64,000 nt of DNA from Pseudomonas helleri (lineage in GTDB: Bacteria > Pseudomonadota > Gammaproteobacteria > Pseudomonadales > Pseudomonadaceae). How positions within the stretch are numbered: position 1 is the stretch's first letter; each line of letters opens with the position of its first letter. The stretch spans positions 119,997 through 183,996 of the forward strand of contig NZ_WIWC01000005.1 in the NCBI RefSeq assembly GCF_009600315.1, written 5' to 3'. This document shows positions 54,020-63,665 of the stretch, in pieces. The notes beneath the pieces were generated by a model. It did not search any database. It was not told the origin of the DNA and saw only the letters and a program-made list of their open reading frames with translations. The translations under genes were made by a program, and so were the position numbers.

Positions 54020-56155
54020 TCAGCCGTTCGGGCCTACTGTCGCAACAATCGTCACTTGCTTGTTATCCGGGATTTCCTGGTACGCCAGCACATGCAGGTT
54101 AGGCACCGCCAAGCGGCCAAACCGCGAAAGCATTGCGCGTACCGGGCCTGCTACCAGCAAGATCACCGGGTTGCCTTGCATTTCCTGACGCTGAGCCGCG
54201 TCGATCAACGAACGCTGAAGCTTTTCAGCCATGCTCGGCTCCAGCAAAACGCCCTCTTCCTGGCCTTGTCCGGCCTTCTGCAAACTATTGAGCAATATTT
54301 GTTCCAACCTGGGTTCCAGGGTGATCACAGGCAGCTCGGACTCAACGCCTACAATGCTTTGCACGATGGCACGGGACAAGCCGACACGCACGGCGGCCAC
54401 CAACGCGGCGGTATCTTGACTCTTGTGGGCATTGTTGGCGACGGCTTCGGCAATGCTGCGAATATCGCGCACAGGGACTTGTTCAGCCAGCAGCGCCTGC
54501 AACACTTTGAGCAGTTGTGAGAGGCTCAATACGCCCGGCACCAATTCTTCTGCCAGCTTGGGCGAAGACTTGGCCAGCAACTGCATCAATTGCTGCACTT
54601 CTTCATGACCAATCAGCTCATGGGAGTGTTTGTACAGAATCTGGTTCAAGTGGGTCGCCACGACCGTGCTGGCGTCGACCACCGTGTAGCCCAGCGACTG
54701 GGCCTGATTGCGCTGGCTGACCTCGATCCACACCGCTTCCAGGCCAAAGGCCGGGTCTTGGGTGGTGATCCCGTTGAGTGTGCCAAACACCTGCCCAGGG
54801 TTGATAGCCATTTCTCGATCCGGGTAAATCTCGGCCTCGGCCAGAATGACGCCCATCAAGGTCAATCGGTAGGCGCTGGGGGCCAGATCGAGGTTGTCGC
54901 GAATATGCACCGTGGGCATCAGAAAACCCAGATCCTGAGACAGCTTCTTGCGCACACCCTTAATCCGCGCCAGCAATTGGCCACCCTGATTGCGGTCCAC
55001 CAAGGGGATCAGTCGATAACCCACTTCAAGGCCAATCATGTCGATGGGCGTGACGTCATCCCACCCCAGCTCTTTGGTCTCTTGAGCGCGGGCCGGGGAC
55101 GGCAACAGGTCTTGCTGCAACTTCACTTCCTGCAAGGCCTGATTTTTGGCAGCGTTTTGCTTCTTCCACATCAAATACGCCACGCCACCGGCGACGGCCG
55201 CCAGGCTCAGAAAGGAAAAGTGCGGCATGCCCGGCACGATACCCATGATCGCCATCAAGCCCGCCGACACCGCCAGCGCTTTGGGCGAGGCAAACATCTG
55301 CCGGTTGATCTGTTTGCCCATGTCTTCAGAGCCGGAGGCACGGGTGACCATGATCGCTGCGGCGGTGGACAGCAATAACGAAGGCAACTGCGCCACCAAA
55401 CCGTCACCGATGGTCAACAAGGCGTAAACCTTGCCCGCGTCGGTAAAGGTCATGCCGTGCTGGAAGATACCCACCGCCATGCCGCCAATCAGGTTGATAA
55501 ACAGAATCAACAGACCGGCGATGGCATCACCGCGTACGAATTTGCTGGCACCGTCCATGGAACCGTAGAACTCCGCCTCCTGAGCGACTTCCTGACGACG
55601 CAGCTTGGCCTGATTCTGATCGATCAGGCCCGCGTTGAGGTCAGCATCAATGGCCATTTGCTTGCCGGGCATGGCGTCCAGGGTGAAACGCGCGCTCACC
55701 TCGGAAATACGCCCGGCACCTTTAGTTACCACCACGAAGTTGATGATCATCAAAATCGCAAAGACCACGATACCGACCACGTAATTGCCGCCGATCACGA
55801 CCTCGCCGAAGGCCTGAATGACCTTACCGGCGGCGGCATGCCCGTCCTGACCGTGGAGCATCACCACGCGCGTGGAAGCCACGTTGAGCGCCAGCCGCAT
55901 CAAGGTCGCGACCAACAGAATGGTGGGGAATACGGCGAAATCCAGCGGCCGCAATGCGTAGACGCACACCAGCAGCACGACAATCGACAGCGCGATATTG
56001 AACGTGAAAAACACATCCAGCAGAAAGGGCGGGATAGGCAGCATCATCATTGCCAGCATCACCAGCAACAACAACGGCACGCCCAACTGCCCTTGGCCCA
56101 AACCGGCCAGACCGCTGCGCGCTGTGTTGATTAACTGAGAACGATCCAATGACAT
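54020..56155 (-). CDS. flhA: Flagellar export-gate protein FlhA
   Basis: The export gate of the flagellar type III system. 711 residues: eight membrane helices in the first 330 residues (LGVPLLLLVMLAMMMLPIPPFLLDVFFTFNIALSIVVLLVC in outline), the conserved FHIPEP-like cytosolic loop with KGAGRISEVSARFTLDAMPGKQMAIDADLNAGLID, and a large cytoplasmic domain with PRLVDRNQGGQLLARI-like motifs. A sigma-54 promoter lies 55-70 bases upstream. Confidence 0.97.
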   Translation of the reverse strand: MSLDRSQLINTARSGLAGLGQGQLGVPLLLLVMLAMMMLPIPPFLLDVFFTFNIALSIVVLLVCVYALRPLDFAVFPTILLVATLMRLALNVASTRVVMLHGQDGHAAAGKVIQAFGEVVIGGNYVVGIVVFAILMIINFVVVTKGAGRISEVSARFTLDAMPGKQMAIDADLNAGLIDQNQAKLRRQEVAQEAEFYGSMDGASKFVRGDAIAGLLILFINLIGGMAVGIFQHGMTFTDAGKVYALLTIGDGLVAQLPSLLLSTAAAIMVTRASGSEDMGKQINRQMFASPKALAVSAGLMAIMGIVPGMPHFSFLSLAAVAGGVAYLMWKKQNAAKNQALQEVKLQQDLLPSPARAQETKELGWDDVTPIDMIGLEVGYRLIPLVDRNQGGQLLARIKGVRKKLSQDLGFLMPTVHIRDNLDLAPSAYRLTLMGVILAEAEIYPDREMAINPGQVFGTLNGITTQDPAFGLEAVWIEVSQRNQAQSLGYTVVDASTVVATHLNQILYKHSHELIGHEEVQQLMQLLAKSSPKLAEELVPGVLSLSQLLKVLQALLAEQVPVRDIRSIAEAVANNAHKSQDTAALVAAVRVGLSRAIVQSIVGVESELPVITLEPRLEQILLNSLQKAGQGQEEGVLLEPSMAEKLQRSLIDAAQRQEMQGNPVILLVAGPVRAMLSRFGRLAVPNLHVLAYQEIPDNKQVTIVATVGPNG

Positions 56156-56209
56156 TGCGACAAACCTTTAGCAAACTTTTGACGCTGAGTGCGCCGTGAA
56201 GCCTGCCTT

Positions 56210-56225
56210 TGCAAGAAGCCTTCCA
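56210..56225 (-). promoter_or_regulatory. Sigma-54 promoter candidate of flhA
   Basis: On the minus strand TGGAAGGCTTCTTGCA has GG and GC at the -24/-12 spacing of RpoN promoters and the TTGCA -12 box. Known flhA operons in Pseudomonas depend on RpoN and FleQ. Confidence 0.65.
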
Positions 56226-56260
56226 ACTTTGGCCATTTGCCACATCAGAATCATAAGCTT

Positions 56261-56370
56261 CCCTCACCCCAACCCTCTCCCAGAGGGAGAGGGAGCTTGA
56301 TTGGGGGCGTTGCACAGATTTGCTTTTGCCTTTAGTCCCCTCTCCCTCTGGGAGAGGGCTAGGGTGAGGG
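56261..56370. repeat. CT-rich inverted repeat, second copy
   Basis: Arms CCCTCACCCCAACCCTCTCC and its complement, each with its own CCCTCTCCC/GGGAGAGGG hairpin, as at 11438-11534. It marks one side of the insertion between flhA and flhB. Confidence 0.85.
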
Positions 56371-56384
56371 TAAAAAACCCACCC

Positions 56385-56954
56385 TCAATTCCAGCGCCAT
56401 TCACCCAAATCAATCACCAAACACGCGCTGCTGCTGGCTCCAAACACCACATCAATCTTGCGATTTGGTTCATACCGCTCGCTGCCATGGCCGCCGATCA
56501 AAATATCGCCGCAACGATCATCACGGGTACGCGGGCGGTCTTTCCACACCGGCACACTGTCCAACTGCAACTGACGTACCAGATTGCACAGGATAAAACT
56601 GCGCACACAACGGCCATTGATGCCCTCAAAGCTCAGCGATTTGCGCAGAAATTGCAGGATGCTGTCCCGCTCCTTGAAACACCGATCCATGATCGCCGCG
56701 TAATATTCCTCGCTGCCCCACCCTTGCGGTGCGGTAGGCAAAGAAATCACGGCCAGCAAGTTGGAGCCTTCGGTGCTGAACCCAACAATTCGGGGGGCGG
56801 GTAACTGATCGATCCAGAAAATGGCGAAGGTGCTCTCCAGCGCAGGGAATTTGGGGAACAAACCGTCAATGTCCACGTGCGCAGTCGCCAGAGAATCATT
56901 CAACGCATACGTACGAACGGCACCATCAGGAATCAGGGTTAACTCGATCGACAT
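56385..56954 (-). CDS. Protein of unknown function, divergent from the Rhs-type gene
   Basis: A 189-residue soluble protein starting MSIELTLIPDGAVRTYAL. No family was recognised. It is acidic with an even spread of hydrophobic and aromatic residues (FAIFWIDQL, VISLPTAPQGWGSEEYYAAIMDRC, VVFGASSSACLVIDLGEW), with no signal peptide or membrane span. It lies between flhA and flhB, where pseudomonads usually have little, and is transcribed away from the Rhs-type toxin-like gene. An immunity role is possible by position only. Frame length and codon pattern support a real gene. Confidence 0.65.
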   Translation of the reverse strand: MSIELTLIPDGAVRTYALNDSLATAHVDIDGLFPKFPALESTFAIFWIDQLPAPRIVGFSTEGSNLLAVISLPTAPQGWGSEEYYAAIMDRCFKERDSILQFLRKSLSFEGINGRCVRSFILCNLVRQLQLDSVPVWKDRPRTRDDRCGDILIGGHGSERYEPNRKIDVVFGASSSACLVIDLGEWRWN

Positions 56955-57128
56955 CGTGCCTCTCCATTGCCTGTACACCGATCAAAATGACACTCGCTGT
57001 CACAAGTTAAGCAGATTTGCACAAAGCAACTACTGATAACAATGACAGTCCACCGGGTAGTCCTGACAGTACCCAGCTAATCGCGCATAGCTCAGCATGT
57101 CGGCCTTCGCCTGAAGCAAAGAGCGCAT

Positions 57129-58238
57129 ATGAAAAAAGCACTGAGCTGCACCTATCATTACGACCCTATAAATCGATTAAGCCGCGTGCTGCCTGAAGGT
57201 CAACCAAGCCACCAGCGGTTTTATTGCCAGAGCCGAATCGTCACACATATCCAAGGCAGCACGCAGTATTCGGTCATGCACCACGGGGAACAATTGCTCG
57301 CCCAACTGACGCACGAATCCCCTCACCTAAACACCACCCTGCTCACGACCAACGCACAGCGCTCTGTAATGCACTCAGTGAGTGGTGCGCAAAAACTGGC
57401 GATTGCCTATTCACCTTTTGGCCACACGCCAACCACTCACACTCATCATCTTTTAGGGTTTAACTGCGAGCTGGTCGAATCGATATCAGGGCATTACTTA
57501 TTAGGCAATGGTTATCGGGCGTTTAATCCGGTGTTGATGCGGTTCAATAGCCCGGACAGTTGGAGCCCATTTGGCAGAGGCGGCATCAACTCCTACGCCT
57601 ACTGCGCGGGAGACCCCATCAATTACCAGGACCCCACAGGGCATGTGTTGAGCAAGATTTTGAAGTGGGTGCCATTGCCACCTCCAAGGCCAGCATCAAC
57701 GCTGAGCAAAAAAGCAATCATCACCCGCGTGCCTGCACAGCCACCAAAAACGCATCAAACCCGTCTAGGCAGAAGGCATTCAGACGTGTCGGATTCGCTC
57801 AACGCTAAAAAGCGCCTGCAACACGACCCAATGATTAATGGCAGTCAGAAAAATGACTTGATTGCCTTCCACGGCTCTACTCAGCAGCAGGGTGAAAGCT
57901 TGGCCGCAGGACTGAATACAAAGAAAATGGGCACCCGAAATGGGCTCGATAGCGGCCCGGGGTTTTATACAACACCCAGCTTTCAATCCGCTCAAGTATG
58001 GGCAGGCACCTCAAAGCGGGCCGAGATCAGTACACCCCAGGTGTATGGGGTTTACGCCATGAATTTTCACACTCTCAAAAAAGGCCGCGACTACACGCTA
58101 AGCAGTGAACTCAACGCTGAAATGGCCGAGCACATACAAATTATTTTTCGAGAATCAGCTTATCCAGCATTATCGATAGCGCCGCTGGCCCGTAAACAAA
58201 CCACCATTCGAATGACATCACTTGAGGCGCCGTTTTGA
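57129..58238 (+). CDS. Short Rhs-core protein with ADP-ribosyltransferase-like C-terminus
   Basis: A 369-residue protein. Residues 10-30 keep a single YD-type stretch (YHYDPINRLSRV). The Rhs-associated core is at residues 120-172: GHYLLGNGYRAFNPVLMRFNSPD in outline, SPFGRGGINSYAYCAGDP and DPTGHV. After a Pro-rich linker (181-215) the C-terminal domain has DLIAFHGS (243-250), GLDSGPGFYTTPSFQSAQVW (272-291) and YGVYAMNF, the layout of DUF3990/ART-type NAD-using toxins. No signal or secretion marker is visible. Convergent with flhB, 8 bases from its stop, so no immunity gene lies directly downstream. Confidence 0.75.
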   Translation: MKKALSCTYHYDPINRLSRVLPEGQPSHQRFYCQSRIVTHIQGSTQYSVMHHGEQLLAQLTHESPHLNTTLLTTNAQRSVMHSVSGAQKLAIAYSPFGHTPTTHTHHLLGFNCELVESISGHYLLGNGYRAFNPVLMRFNSPDSWSPFGRGGINSYAYCAGDPINYQDPTGHVLSKILKWVPLPPPRPASTLSKKAIITRVPAQPPKTHQTRLGRRHSDVSDSLNAKKRLQHDPMINGSQKNDLIAFHGSTQQQGESLAAGLNTKKMGTRNGLDSGPGFYTTPSFQSAQVWAGTSKRAEISTPQVYGVYAMNFHTLKKGRDYTLSSELNAEMAEHIQIIFRESAYPALSIAPLARKQTTIRMTSLEAPF

Positions 58239-58246
58239 CGTTCCGA

Positions 58247-59383
58247 TTATTCGTCGCGACGTAAATCCGCTGGGATCGGCAAATCGCTCAGTGGATCAGG
58301 TCGCTTGCCCTTGCCTGCCTGGTATTGGCGAATCTGATACACGTAGGCCAGCACCTGCGCCACGGCCAGGTACAACCCGGCCGGAATTTCCTGCTCAAGC
58401 TCGGTGGAGTAATAAATTGACCGTGCCAGCGCGGGGGATTCCAGCAGCAAAATGTTGTGCTTGGCGCCGATCTCGCGAATTTTCAACGCCAGAAAATCAC
58501 TGCCCTTGGCCAGCAACATCGGCGCCCCACCCTTCTCCGGGTCGTATTTAAGTGCCACCGCGTAATGCGTCGGGTTGGTGATGATCACATCAGCGTCCGG
58601 AATGGCCGCCATCATGCGTCGCTGGGACATTTCCCGTTGCAACTGGCGAATGCGCTGCTTGACCTCAGGGCGGCCTTCTTGATCCTTGTGCTCGTCGCGC
58701 ACTTCCTGCTTGGTCATCAGCAATTTCTTGTGGCTTTCCCACAACTGCACCGGCACGTCCACTGCCGCGATCAGGATCAACCCGCAGGCCATCCACAAAG
58801 CGCTCCAGGCCACCACTTGCAGGCTGTGAATCACCGCCAGCTCCAGTGGCTCCTGGGCGATGCGCAGCAAGTCGTCAATATCGGACTTCAATACCAGCAA
58901 CGCGACAATCAGGATGATAAAAAACTTGGCCAACGCCTTGAGCAACTCGACCAGCGCCTTGGCCGAGAACATGCGCTTAAGCCCGGCAGCAGGGTTCATG
59001 CGGCTGAATTTTGGCGCCATGCTGCCCGCCGCAAACAACCACCCGCCCAGCGCGATAGGCCCCACCAGCGCCGCGATCAACAAGGTGATCAATACCGGCT
59101 GCACGGCGAGCAAAGCGACTTTGCCGGAGTGCAGTAAAAACGCGCCCATCGAGTCGGTGTTAAACAAGGTTTCGCGGCTGATGCTGAAGTTGTAGCGCAT
59201 CAACTCCATCATGTCCTGAGCCAGCGCACCGCCAAAAATCAGTAACCCTATAGAGCCGGCCAGCATGATGGCCAAGGTGTTGAGCTCTTTGGAGCGAGCG
59301 ATTTCACCCTTCTCTCTGGAGTCCTTTTTTCGCTTCTCCGTGGGGTCTTCTGTTTTGTCGGCACCGCTTTCGCTTTCTGCCAC
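58247..59383 (-). CDS. flhB: Flagellar export switch protein FlhB
   Basis: The membrane export component that switches from hook to filament substrates. 378 residues: basic N-terminus (DKTEDPTEKRKKDSREKGEI), four membrane helices, and the cytoplasmic domain with the autocleavage site NPTH in VIITNPTHYAVALKYDPEKGG (about residues 266-286) and GAKHNILLLESPALARSIYY. Starts at the last base of the fliR stop. Confidence 0.97.
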   Translation of the reverse strand: MAESESGADKTEDPTEKRKKDSREKGEIARSKELNTLAIMLAGSIGLLIFGGALAQDMMELMRYNFSISRETLFNTDSMGAFLLHSGKVALLAVQPVLITLLIAALVGPIALGGWLFAAGSMAPKFSRMNPAAGLKRMFSAKALVELLKALAKFFIILIVALLVLKSDIDDLLRIAQEPLELAVIHSLQVVAWSALWMACGLILIAAVDVPVQLWESHKKLLMTKQEVRDEHKDQEGRPEVKQRIRQLQREMSQRRMMAAIPDADVIITNPTHYAVALKYDPEKGGAPMLLAKGSDFLALKIREIGAKHNILLLESPALARSIYYSTELEQEIPAGLYLAVAQVLAYVYQIRQYQAGKGKRPDPLSDLPIPADLRRDE

Positions 59384-60165
59384 TATTTGGCCCTCGCCAA
59401 TTCGCGAAGAAACTGTAAGGCCTCAGAGGCCAGCGGCTGATACTGGTTGAGGATGTCAGCCATGCTGACCCACAGAATCACCATGCCCAACACCAACGTC
59501 AGCGGAAAGCCGATGGCGAAGATGTTCAGTTGCGGCGCGGCACGGGTCATCACCCCAAAGGCAATATTGACCACCAACAAAGCGGTGATCGCGGGCAATA
59601 CCAGCAACAAGGCCGCGCCCAGCACCCAACCGAGCTTGTTGGCGATTTCCCAGTAGTGGTTCGTCAATAACCCGCCACCCACCGGCAAGGTGGTGAAGCT
59701 TTCGGTGAGTACCTCAAACACCACTAAATGTCCGTTCATTGACAAAAACAGTAACGTCACCAGCATTGTGAAAAACTGCCCGATGACCGCCACGTTGACG
59801 CCGTTGGCCGGGTCGACCATCGAAGCAAAGCCCATGCCCATCTGGATCGCGACAATCTGCCCGGCGACCACAAACGCCTGAAAAAACAGTTGCAGCGAGA
59901 ACCCCAGCAACGCACCGATGACGATTTGTTCGGCGATCAGCATCAAGCCGCTCAGGTCCAGCGGATTGACGGTGGGCAGCGGCGGCAAGCTGGGCATGAT
60001 CGCCAGGGTGATCGCCAGCGACAGAAACAGCTTGATGCGCTTGGGCACCAGGGTCGTGCCTATGATTGGCATGGTCGTCAGCAAAGCACCCACCCGGAAC
60101 AGCGGCAGCATAAAGCTGGCGACCCAGGTACTGATCTGCGCGTCTGTCAGGGCGAGCAGCGACAT
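59383..60165 (-). CDS. fliR: Flagellar export protein FliR
   Basis: An export-gate subunit with FliP and FliQ. 260 residues, five to six membrane helices, starting MSLLALTDAQISTWVASFML; conserved GLMLIAEQIVIGALLGFSLQ and GMGFASMVDPANGVNVAVIGQFF. One-base junctions with fliQ and flhB. Confidence 0.96.
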   Translation of the reverse strand: MSLLALTDAQISTWVASFMLPLFRVGALLTTMPIIGTTLVPKRIKLFLSLAITLAIMPSLPPLPTVNPLDLSGLMLIAEQIVIGALLGFSLQLFFQAFVVAGQIVAIQMGMGFASMVDPANGVNVAVIGQFFTMLVTLLFLSMNGHLVVFEVLTESFTTLPVGGGLLTNHYWEIANKLGWVLGAALLLVLPAITALLVVNIAFGVMTRAAPQLNIFAIGFPLTLVLGMVILWVSMADILNQYQPLASEALQFLRELARAK

Positions 60166-60435
60166 TTAGCCGATCAACTGCGGAATGCTGCCGTACAACT
60201 GCAGGATGTATTCCATAAAGGTTTGCACCAGCCACGGCCCGGCCACGATCAAGGTCACCAACATAACCAACAAGCGCGGCAGAAAGCTCAGGGTTTGTTC
60301 GTTGATTTGCGTGGCCGCCTGAAACATCGCCACCAGAAGTCCCACCAGCAAACTGGGGATCACCAGCACCGCGACCATGACCGTGGTCAGCCACAACGCA
60401 CTGCGAAACAGATCAACCGCAACTTCCGGCGTCAT
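60166..60435 (-). CDS. fliQ: Flagellar export protein FliQ
   Basis: An 89-residue two-helix membrane protein of the export gate. Typical start MTPEVAVDLFRSALW and the segment LLVGLLVAMFQAATQINEQTLSFLPRL, cited in outline. Confidence 0.96.
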   Translation of the reverse strand: MTPEVAVDLFRSALWLTTVMVAVLVIPSLLVGLLVAMFQAATQINEQTLSFLPRLLVMLVTLIVAGPWLVQTFMEYILQLYGSIPQLIG

Positions 60436-60438
60436 GCC

Positions 60439-61182
60439 CTACACCCCGCCAAAACTGCTGGCCAGGGTGCCAATAATCAGCGCCCAGCCATCGACCAGTA
60501 CAAACAGCATGATTTTGAACGGCAACGAGATGATCAACGGCGAAAGCATCATCATGCCCATGGCCATCAACACACTGGCCACCACCAGGTCGATGATCAG
60601 GAACGGGATGAAAATCATGAAGCCGATCTGGAACGCAGTCTTCAACTCGGACGTCACAAAGGCTGGCACCAGAATGGTCAAGGGCGCGGCATCGGGTGTG
60701 GCAATGTCGGTGCGCTTGGACAGGCGCATAAACAAATCGAGATCGCTGGTCCGGGTTTGCGCCAGCATAAAGTCCTTGATCGGACCTTCGGCCTTGAGAA
60801 TGGCGTCCTGAGCGGAAAGCTTTTCTGCGAGGTACGGCTGCAGGGCGTCGTTGTTCACCTTGTCGAACACCGGCGCCATGATAAACATCGTCAGAAACAG
60901 TGCCATGCCGGTGAGGATTTGGTTCGACGGTGTTTGTTGCAAACCCAGCGCCTGACGCAGGATCGAGAACACGATGATGATCCGCGTAAAGCTGGTCATC
61001 AGCATGACGAACGCCGGAATAAAACTCAGCGCGGTCATGATCAGCAGAATTTGCAGGCTGACCGAGTATTCCTGCTGTCCGTTGGCACCGGTGCCCAGCG
61101 TGATGGCCGGGATGGACAGCGGATCAGCGCCCCACGCCAATGGTGCAAGCAACGCTAAAAACAGCGCGACAACTAAACGCAT
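60439..61182 (-). CDS. fliP: Flagellar export protein FliP
   Basis: The core export-gate subunit. 247 residues with a cleavable signal ([20 protein letters not shown]) and four membrane helices. [40 protein letters not shown] (in outline) is the FliP signature; later [26 protein letters not shown]. Overlaps the fliO stop. Confidence 0.97.
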   Translation of the reverse strand: MRLVVALFLALLAPLAWGADPLSIPAITLGTGANGQQEYSVSLQILLIMTALSFIPAFVMLMTSFTRIIIVFSILRQALGLQQTPSNQILTGMALFLTMFIMAPVFDKVNNDALQPYLAEKLSAQDAILKAEGPIKDFMLAQTRTSDLDLFMRLSKRTDIATPDAAPLTILVPAFVTSELKTAFQIGFMIFIPFLIIDLVVASVLMAMGMMMLSPLIISLPFKIMLFVLVDGWALIIGTLASSFGGV

Positions 61183-61622
61183 TACGGCTTGTCCTTTTGC
61201 TGACCCAATACTTCCATCAACCGCTTGGCAAATTCGGGGGTTGCCTTATGTGCAGCGTCCGGCACCTGCACGGGTTCTTTAAGCACATGCAAGGGCGTAA
61301 TGCGCCCCGGCGTTAGACCCAGCAGGATTTGTTCGTTACCCACCTGCACCAGCACCAGACGGTCACGCGCACCCAGTGCCCGCGAGCTGATCAACTCAAT
61401 GACCTGCCCCTGCCGTGTACCTGTGTTCTGCACCCGTCGCAGCAACCAGGCCAAGGCAAAAATCAGCCCCAGCACCAGCAACAGACCCATGACCAACTGC
61501 ATCAGTTGGCCGCCCACGCCTGCACTCACTGCAGGCGCAGCCGTGGCCGCCGCACTGACCACCGGCTCTGCTGCCAGTGCACTGAGGGGCAACGCCAATA
61601 AACCGCCGAGTAGCCACTTCAC
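61182..61622 (-). CDS. fliO: Flagellar biosynthesis protein FliO
   Basis: A 146-residue bitopic protein that helps FliP assemble. Signal-like start [20 protein letters not shown], a membrane helix [20 protein letters not shown] and a cytosolic domain with [33 protein letters not shown], cited in outline. Confidence 0.94.
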   Translation of the reverse strand: MKWLLGGLLALPLSALAAEPVVSAAATAAPAVSAGVGGQLMQLVMGLLLVLGLIFALAWLLRRVQNTGTRQGQVIELISSRALGARDRLVLVQVGNEQILLGLTPGRITPLHVLKEPVQVPDAAHKATPEFAKRLMEVLGQQKDKP

Positions 61623-62087
61623 TTAGCGCAGCTTCTTGATGCGTTCGCTTGGGCTGATCACGTCGGTCAGACGGATGCCAAACTTTTCGTTAACCACCAC
61701 CACTTCGCCGTGAGCGATCAGGGTGCCGTTAACCAGAACATCCAGCGGCTCACCGGCCAGACGATCCAGTTCGATCACCGAGCCCTGATTGAGTTGTAGC
61801 AGGTTGCGGATATTGATCTCGGTGCTGCCCACTTCCATGGAAATGGACACCGGAATATCCAGAATCACATCCAGATTGGGGCCGTCCAGCGTTACCGGCT
61901 CGTTGTTGCGCGGCACGCTGCCGAACTCTTCCATGGCAAGGCGACTGGAAGCCGGTTTGCTGGCCGCATCGGCCGCCAGCAGCGCATCAATGTCCGCCTG
62001 ACCGACATCGCCGGTTTCCTCCAGCGCGGCCGCCCATTCATCAGCCAGTGCCTGGTCTGCAGCAGTTGTATCGTGTTCGTTAGCCAT
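61623..62087 (-). CDS. fliN: Flagellar motor switch protein FliN
   Basis: A C-ring protein. 154 residues: acidic N-terminal half and the SpoA domain with LDVILDIPVSISMEVGSTEI and LDRLAGEPLDVLVNGTLIAHGEVVVV in outline. The start MANEHDTT with CGAGGA upstream is chosen over a start 33 bases earlier. Confidence 0.96.
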   Translation of the reverse strand: MANEHDTTAADQALADEWAAALEETGDVGQADIDALLAADAASKPASSRLAMEEFGSVPRNNEPVTLDGPNLDVILDIPVSISMEVGSTEINIRNLLQLNQGSVIELDRLAGEPLDVLVNGTLIAHGEVVVVNEKFGIRLTDVISPSERIKKLR

Positions 62088-62144
62088 GGGTGTCCTCGGC
62101 GAGCAGTCAATCGTTAACACAGCATTTTTTAAAAGTGTCGGCGC

Positions 62145-63113
62145 TTAGCGCCGACCGACAGGCTCAATCACTTGCAAGGCAAGATTGCCTTTGTGCGAAC
62201 CCAGCTTGACCTTGAACGAGGGCACGCCATTGGCGCGCATCACCAGTTCGTCATTCAGCTCAACCGGGATTACATCCCCCGGCTGCATATGCAAAATGTC
62301 GCGCAGACGCAATTGACGTCGGGCCACGGTGGCACTCAAGGGCACGTTGACGTCCAGCACGTCTTCACGCAGGGCCTTGCTCCAACGCTCGTCCTGATCA
62401 TCAAGGTCGGACTGGAACCCGGCATCGAGCATTTCACGCACCGGCTCAATCATCGAGTACGGCATGGTCACGTGAAGATCGCCGCCGCCGCCATCGAGTT
62501 CGATATGAAAGGTCGAAACCACAACGGCTTCGCTGGGGCCGACGATATTGGCCATCGCGGGGTTCACTTCCGAGTTGATGTACTCGAAATTGACTTCCAT
62601 GATCGCCTGCCAGGCCTCCTTCAAATCGACGAAGGCTTGTTCCAGCACCATGCGCACCACCCGCAACTCGGTGGGGGTGAACTCACGGCCTTCGATCTTG
62701 GCGTGACGACCATCACCGCCAAAGAAGTTGTCCACCAGCTTGAACACCAACTTGGCATCGAGGATGAACAGCGCCGTGCCGCGCAAGGGTTTGATCTTGA
62801 CCAGGTTGAGGCTGGTGGGCACGTACAGCGAATGCACATACTCGCCGAACTTCATCACCTGCACCCCGCCCACCGCCACGTCCGCCGAACGACGCAGCAT
62901 GTTGAACATGCTGATACGGGTGTAACGAGCGAAACGCTCATTGATCATTTCCAGGGTCGGCATGCGGCCCCGGACAATCCGGTCCTGACTGGTCAGGTCG
63001 TAACTTTTGACACTGCCGGGCTCGGCAGCTACTTCGGCCTGTACCAGACCGTCGTCGACGCCATGTAACAGCGCGTCAATCTCATCCTGGGACAGCAGGT
63101 CTTGCACGGCCAT
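62145..63113 (-). CDS. fliM: Flagellar motor switch protein FliM
   Basis: The C-ring protein that binds CheY-P. 322 residues: N-terminal CheY-binding peptide LLSQDEIDALLHG, middle domain with IVRGRMPTLEMINERFARY and PTSLNLVKIKPLRGTAL, and C-terminal SpoA domain with LRDILHMQPGDVIPVEL. Confidence 0.97.
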   Translation of the reverse strand: MAVQDLLSQDEIDALLHGVDDGLVQAEVAAEPGSVKSYDLTSQDRIVRGRMPTLEMINERFARYTRISMFNMLRRSADVAVGGVQVMKFGEYVHSLYVPTSLNLVKIKPLRGTALFILDAKLVFKLVDNFFGGDGRHAKIEGREFTPTELRVVRMVLEQAFVDLKEAWQAIMEVNFEYINSEVNPAMANIVGPSEAVVVSTFHIELDGGGGDLHVTMPYSMIEPVREMLDAGFQSDLDDQDERWSKALREDVLDVNVPLSATVARRQLRLRDILHMQPGDVIPVELNDELVMRANGVPSFKVKLGSHKGNLALQVIEPVGRR

Positions 63114-63122
63114 GTCGTGGTC

Positions 63123-63617
63123 CTACTGCAATACAAAGTTAGTAAAGAGCACCTGATCGATAACTACTTTTCCGAGTTCTTTCTGCGCGACTTCCTGCAC
63201 GCTGGCAGTCGCTTTCTGGCGCAGCATTTCCTGGCCGACCGGAGTGGCCAGGTCATCGAACGACTGCCCGGAAAACAGCATTACCAAGTTATTGCGAATG
63301 ACCGGCATATGCACCTTGAGCGCATTGAGGTCGTTCTGATCGCGGGCCTGCAGGCTCATGCTCACTTGCATGTAACGCTGACGACCGTTGGCATTGAAAT
63401 TAACCACAAACGCCGGCGACATAGCCTCGTAAATGGCCGGCAGCTTAACGCCGGATGCCGGATCCACAGGCGCGGAATCCTGACTGGCAGACTTCATGAA
63501 ATACCAGGTCGCGCCCACTGACACTCCCATCGCCAGCAGCACGGCCACCGCGATCAGGATAATCAGCTTGAGTTTGCCTTTATCGGCGGGATCCTTTACT
63601 GCGTCGCTCGTCGCCAT
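63123..63617 (-). CDS. fliL: Flagellar basal-body protein FliL
   Basis: A stator-associated membrane protein. 164 residues: cytosolic KDPADKGKLK start, one membrane helix (LIILIAVAVLLAMGVSVGATW) and a periplasmic stomatin-like domain with YEAMSPAFVVNFNANGRQRYM in outline. First gene of fliLMNOPQR-flhB, with a sigma-54 promoter about 50 bases upstream. Confidence 0.95.
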   Translation of the reverse strand: MATSDAVKDPADKGKLKLIILIAVAVLLAMGVSVGATWYFMKSASQDSAPVDPASGVKLPAIYEAMSPAFVVNFNANGRQRYMQVSMSLQARDQNDLNALKVHMPVIRNNLVMLFSGQSFDDLATPVGQEMLRQKATASVQEVAQKELGKVVIDQVLFTNFVLQ

Positions 63618-63665
63618 GCCAATAATCCGTCACTTTTAGGGTTTCACAGGTGCAGGCAAAGGCAG

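Noticed and set aside
59890..61158. 422-codon plus-strand frame opposite fliR-fliQ-fliP
   Set aside because: Composition (His/Gln/Arg-rich) is the mirror of GC-rich coding DNA; the minus-strand genes are certain.
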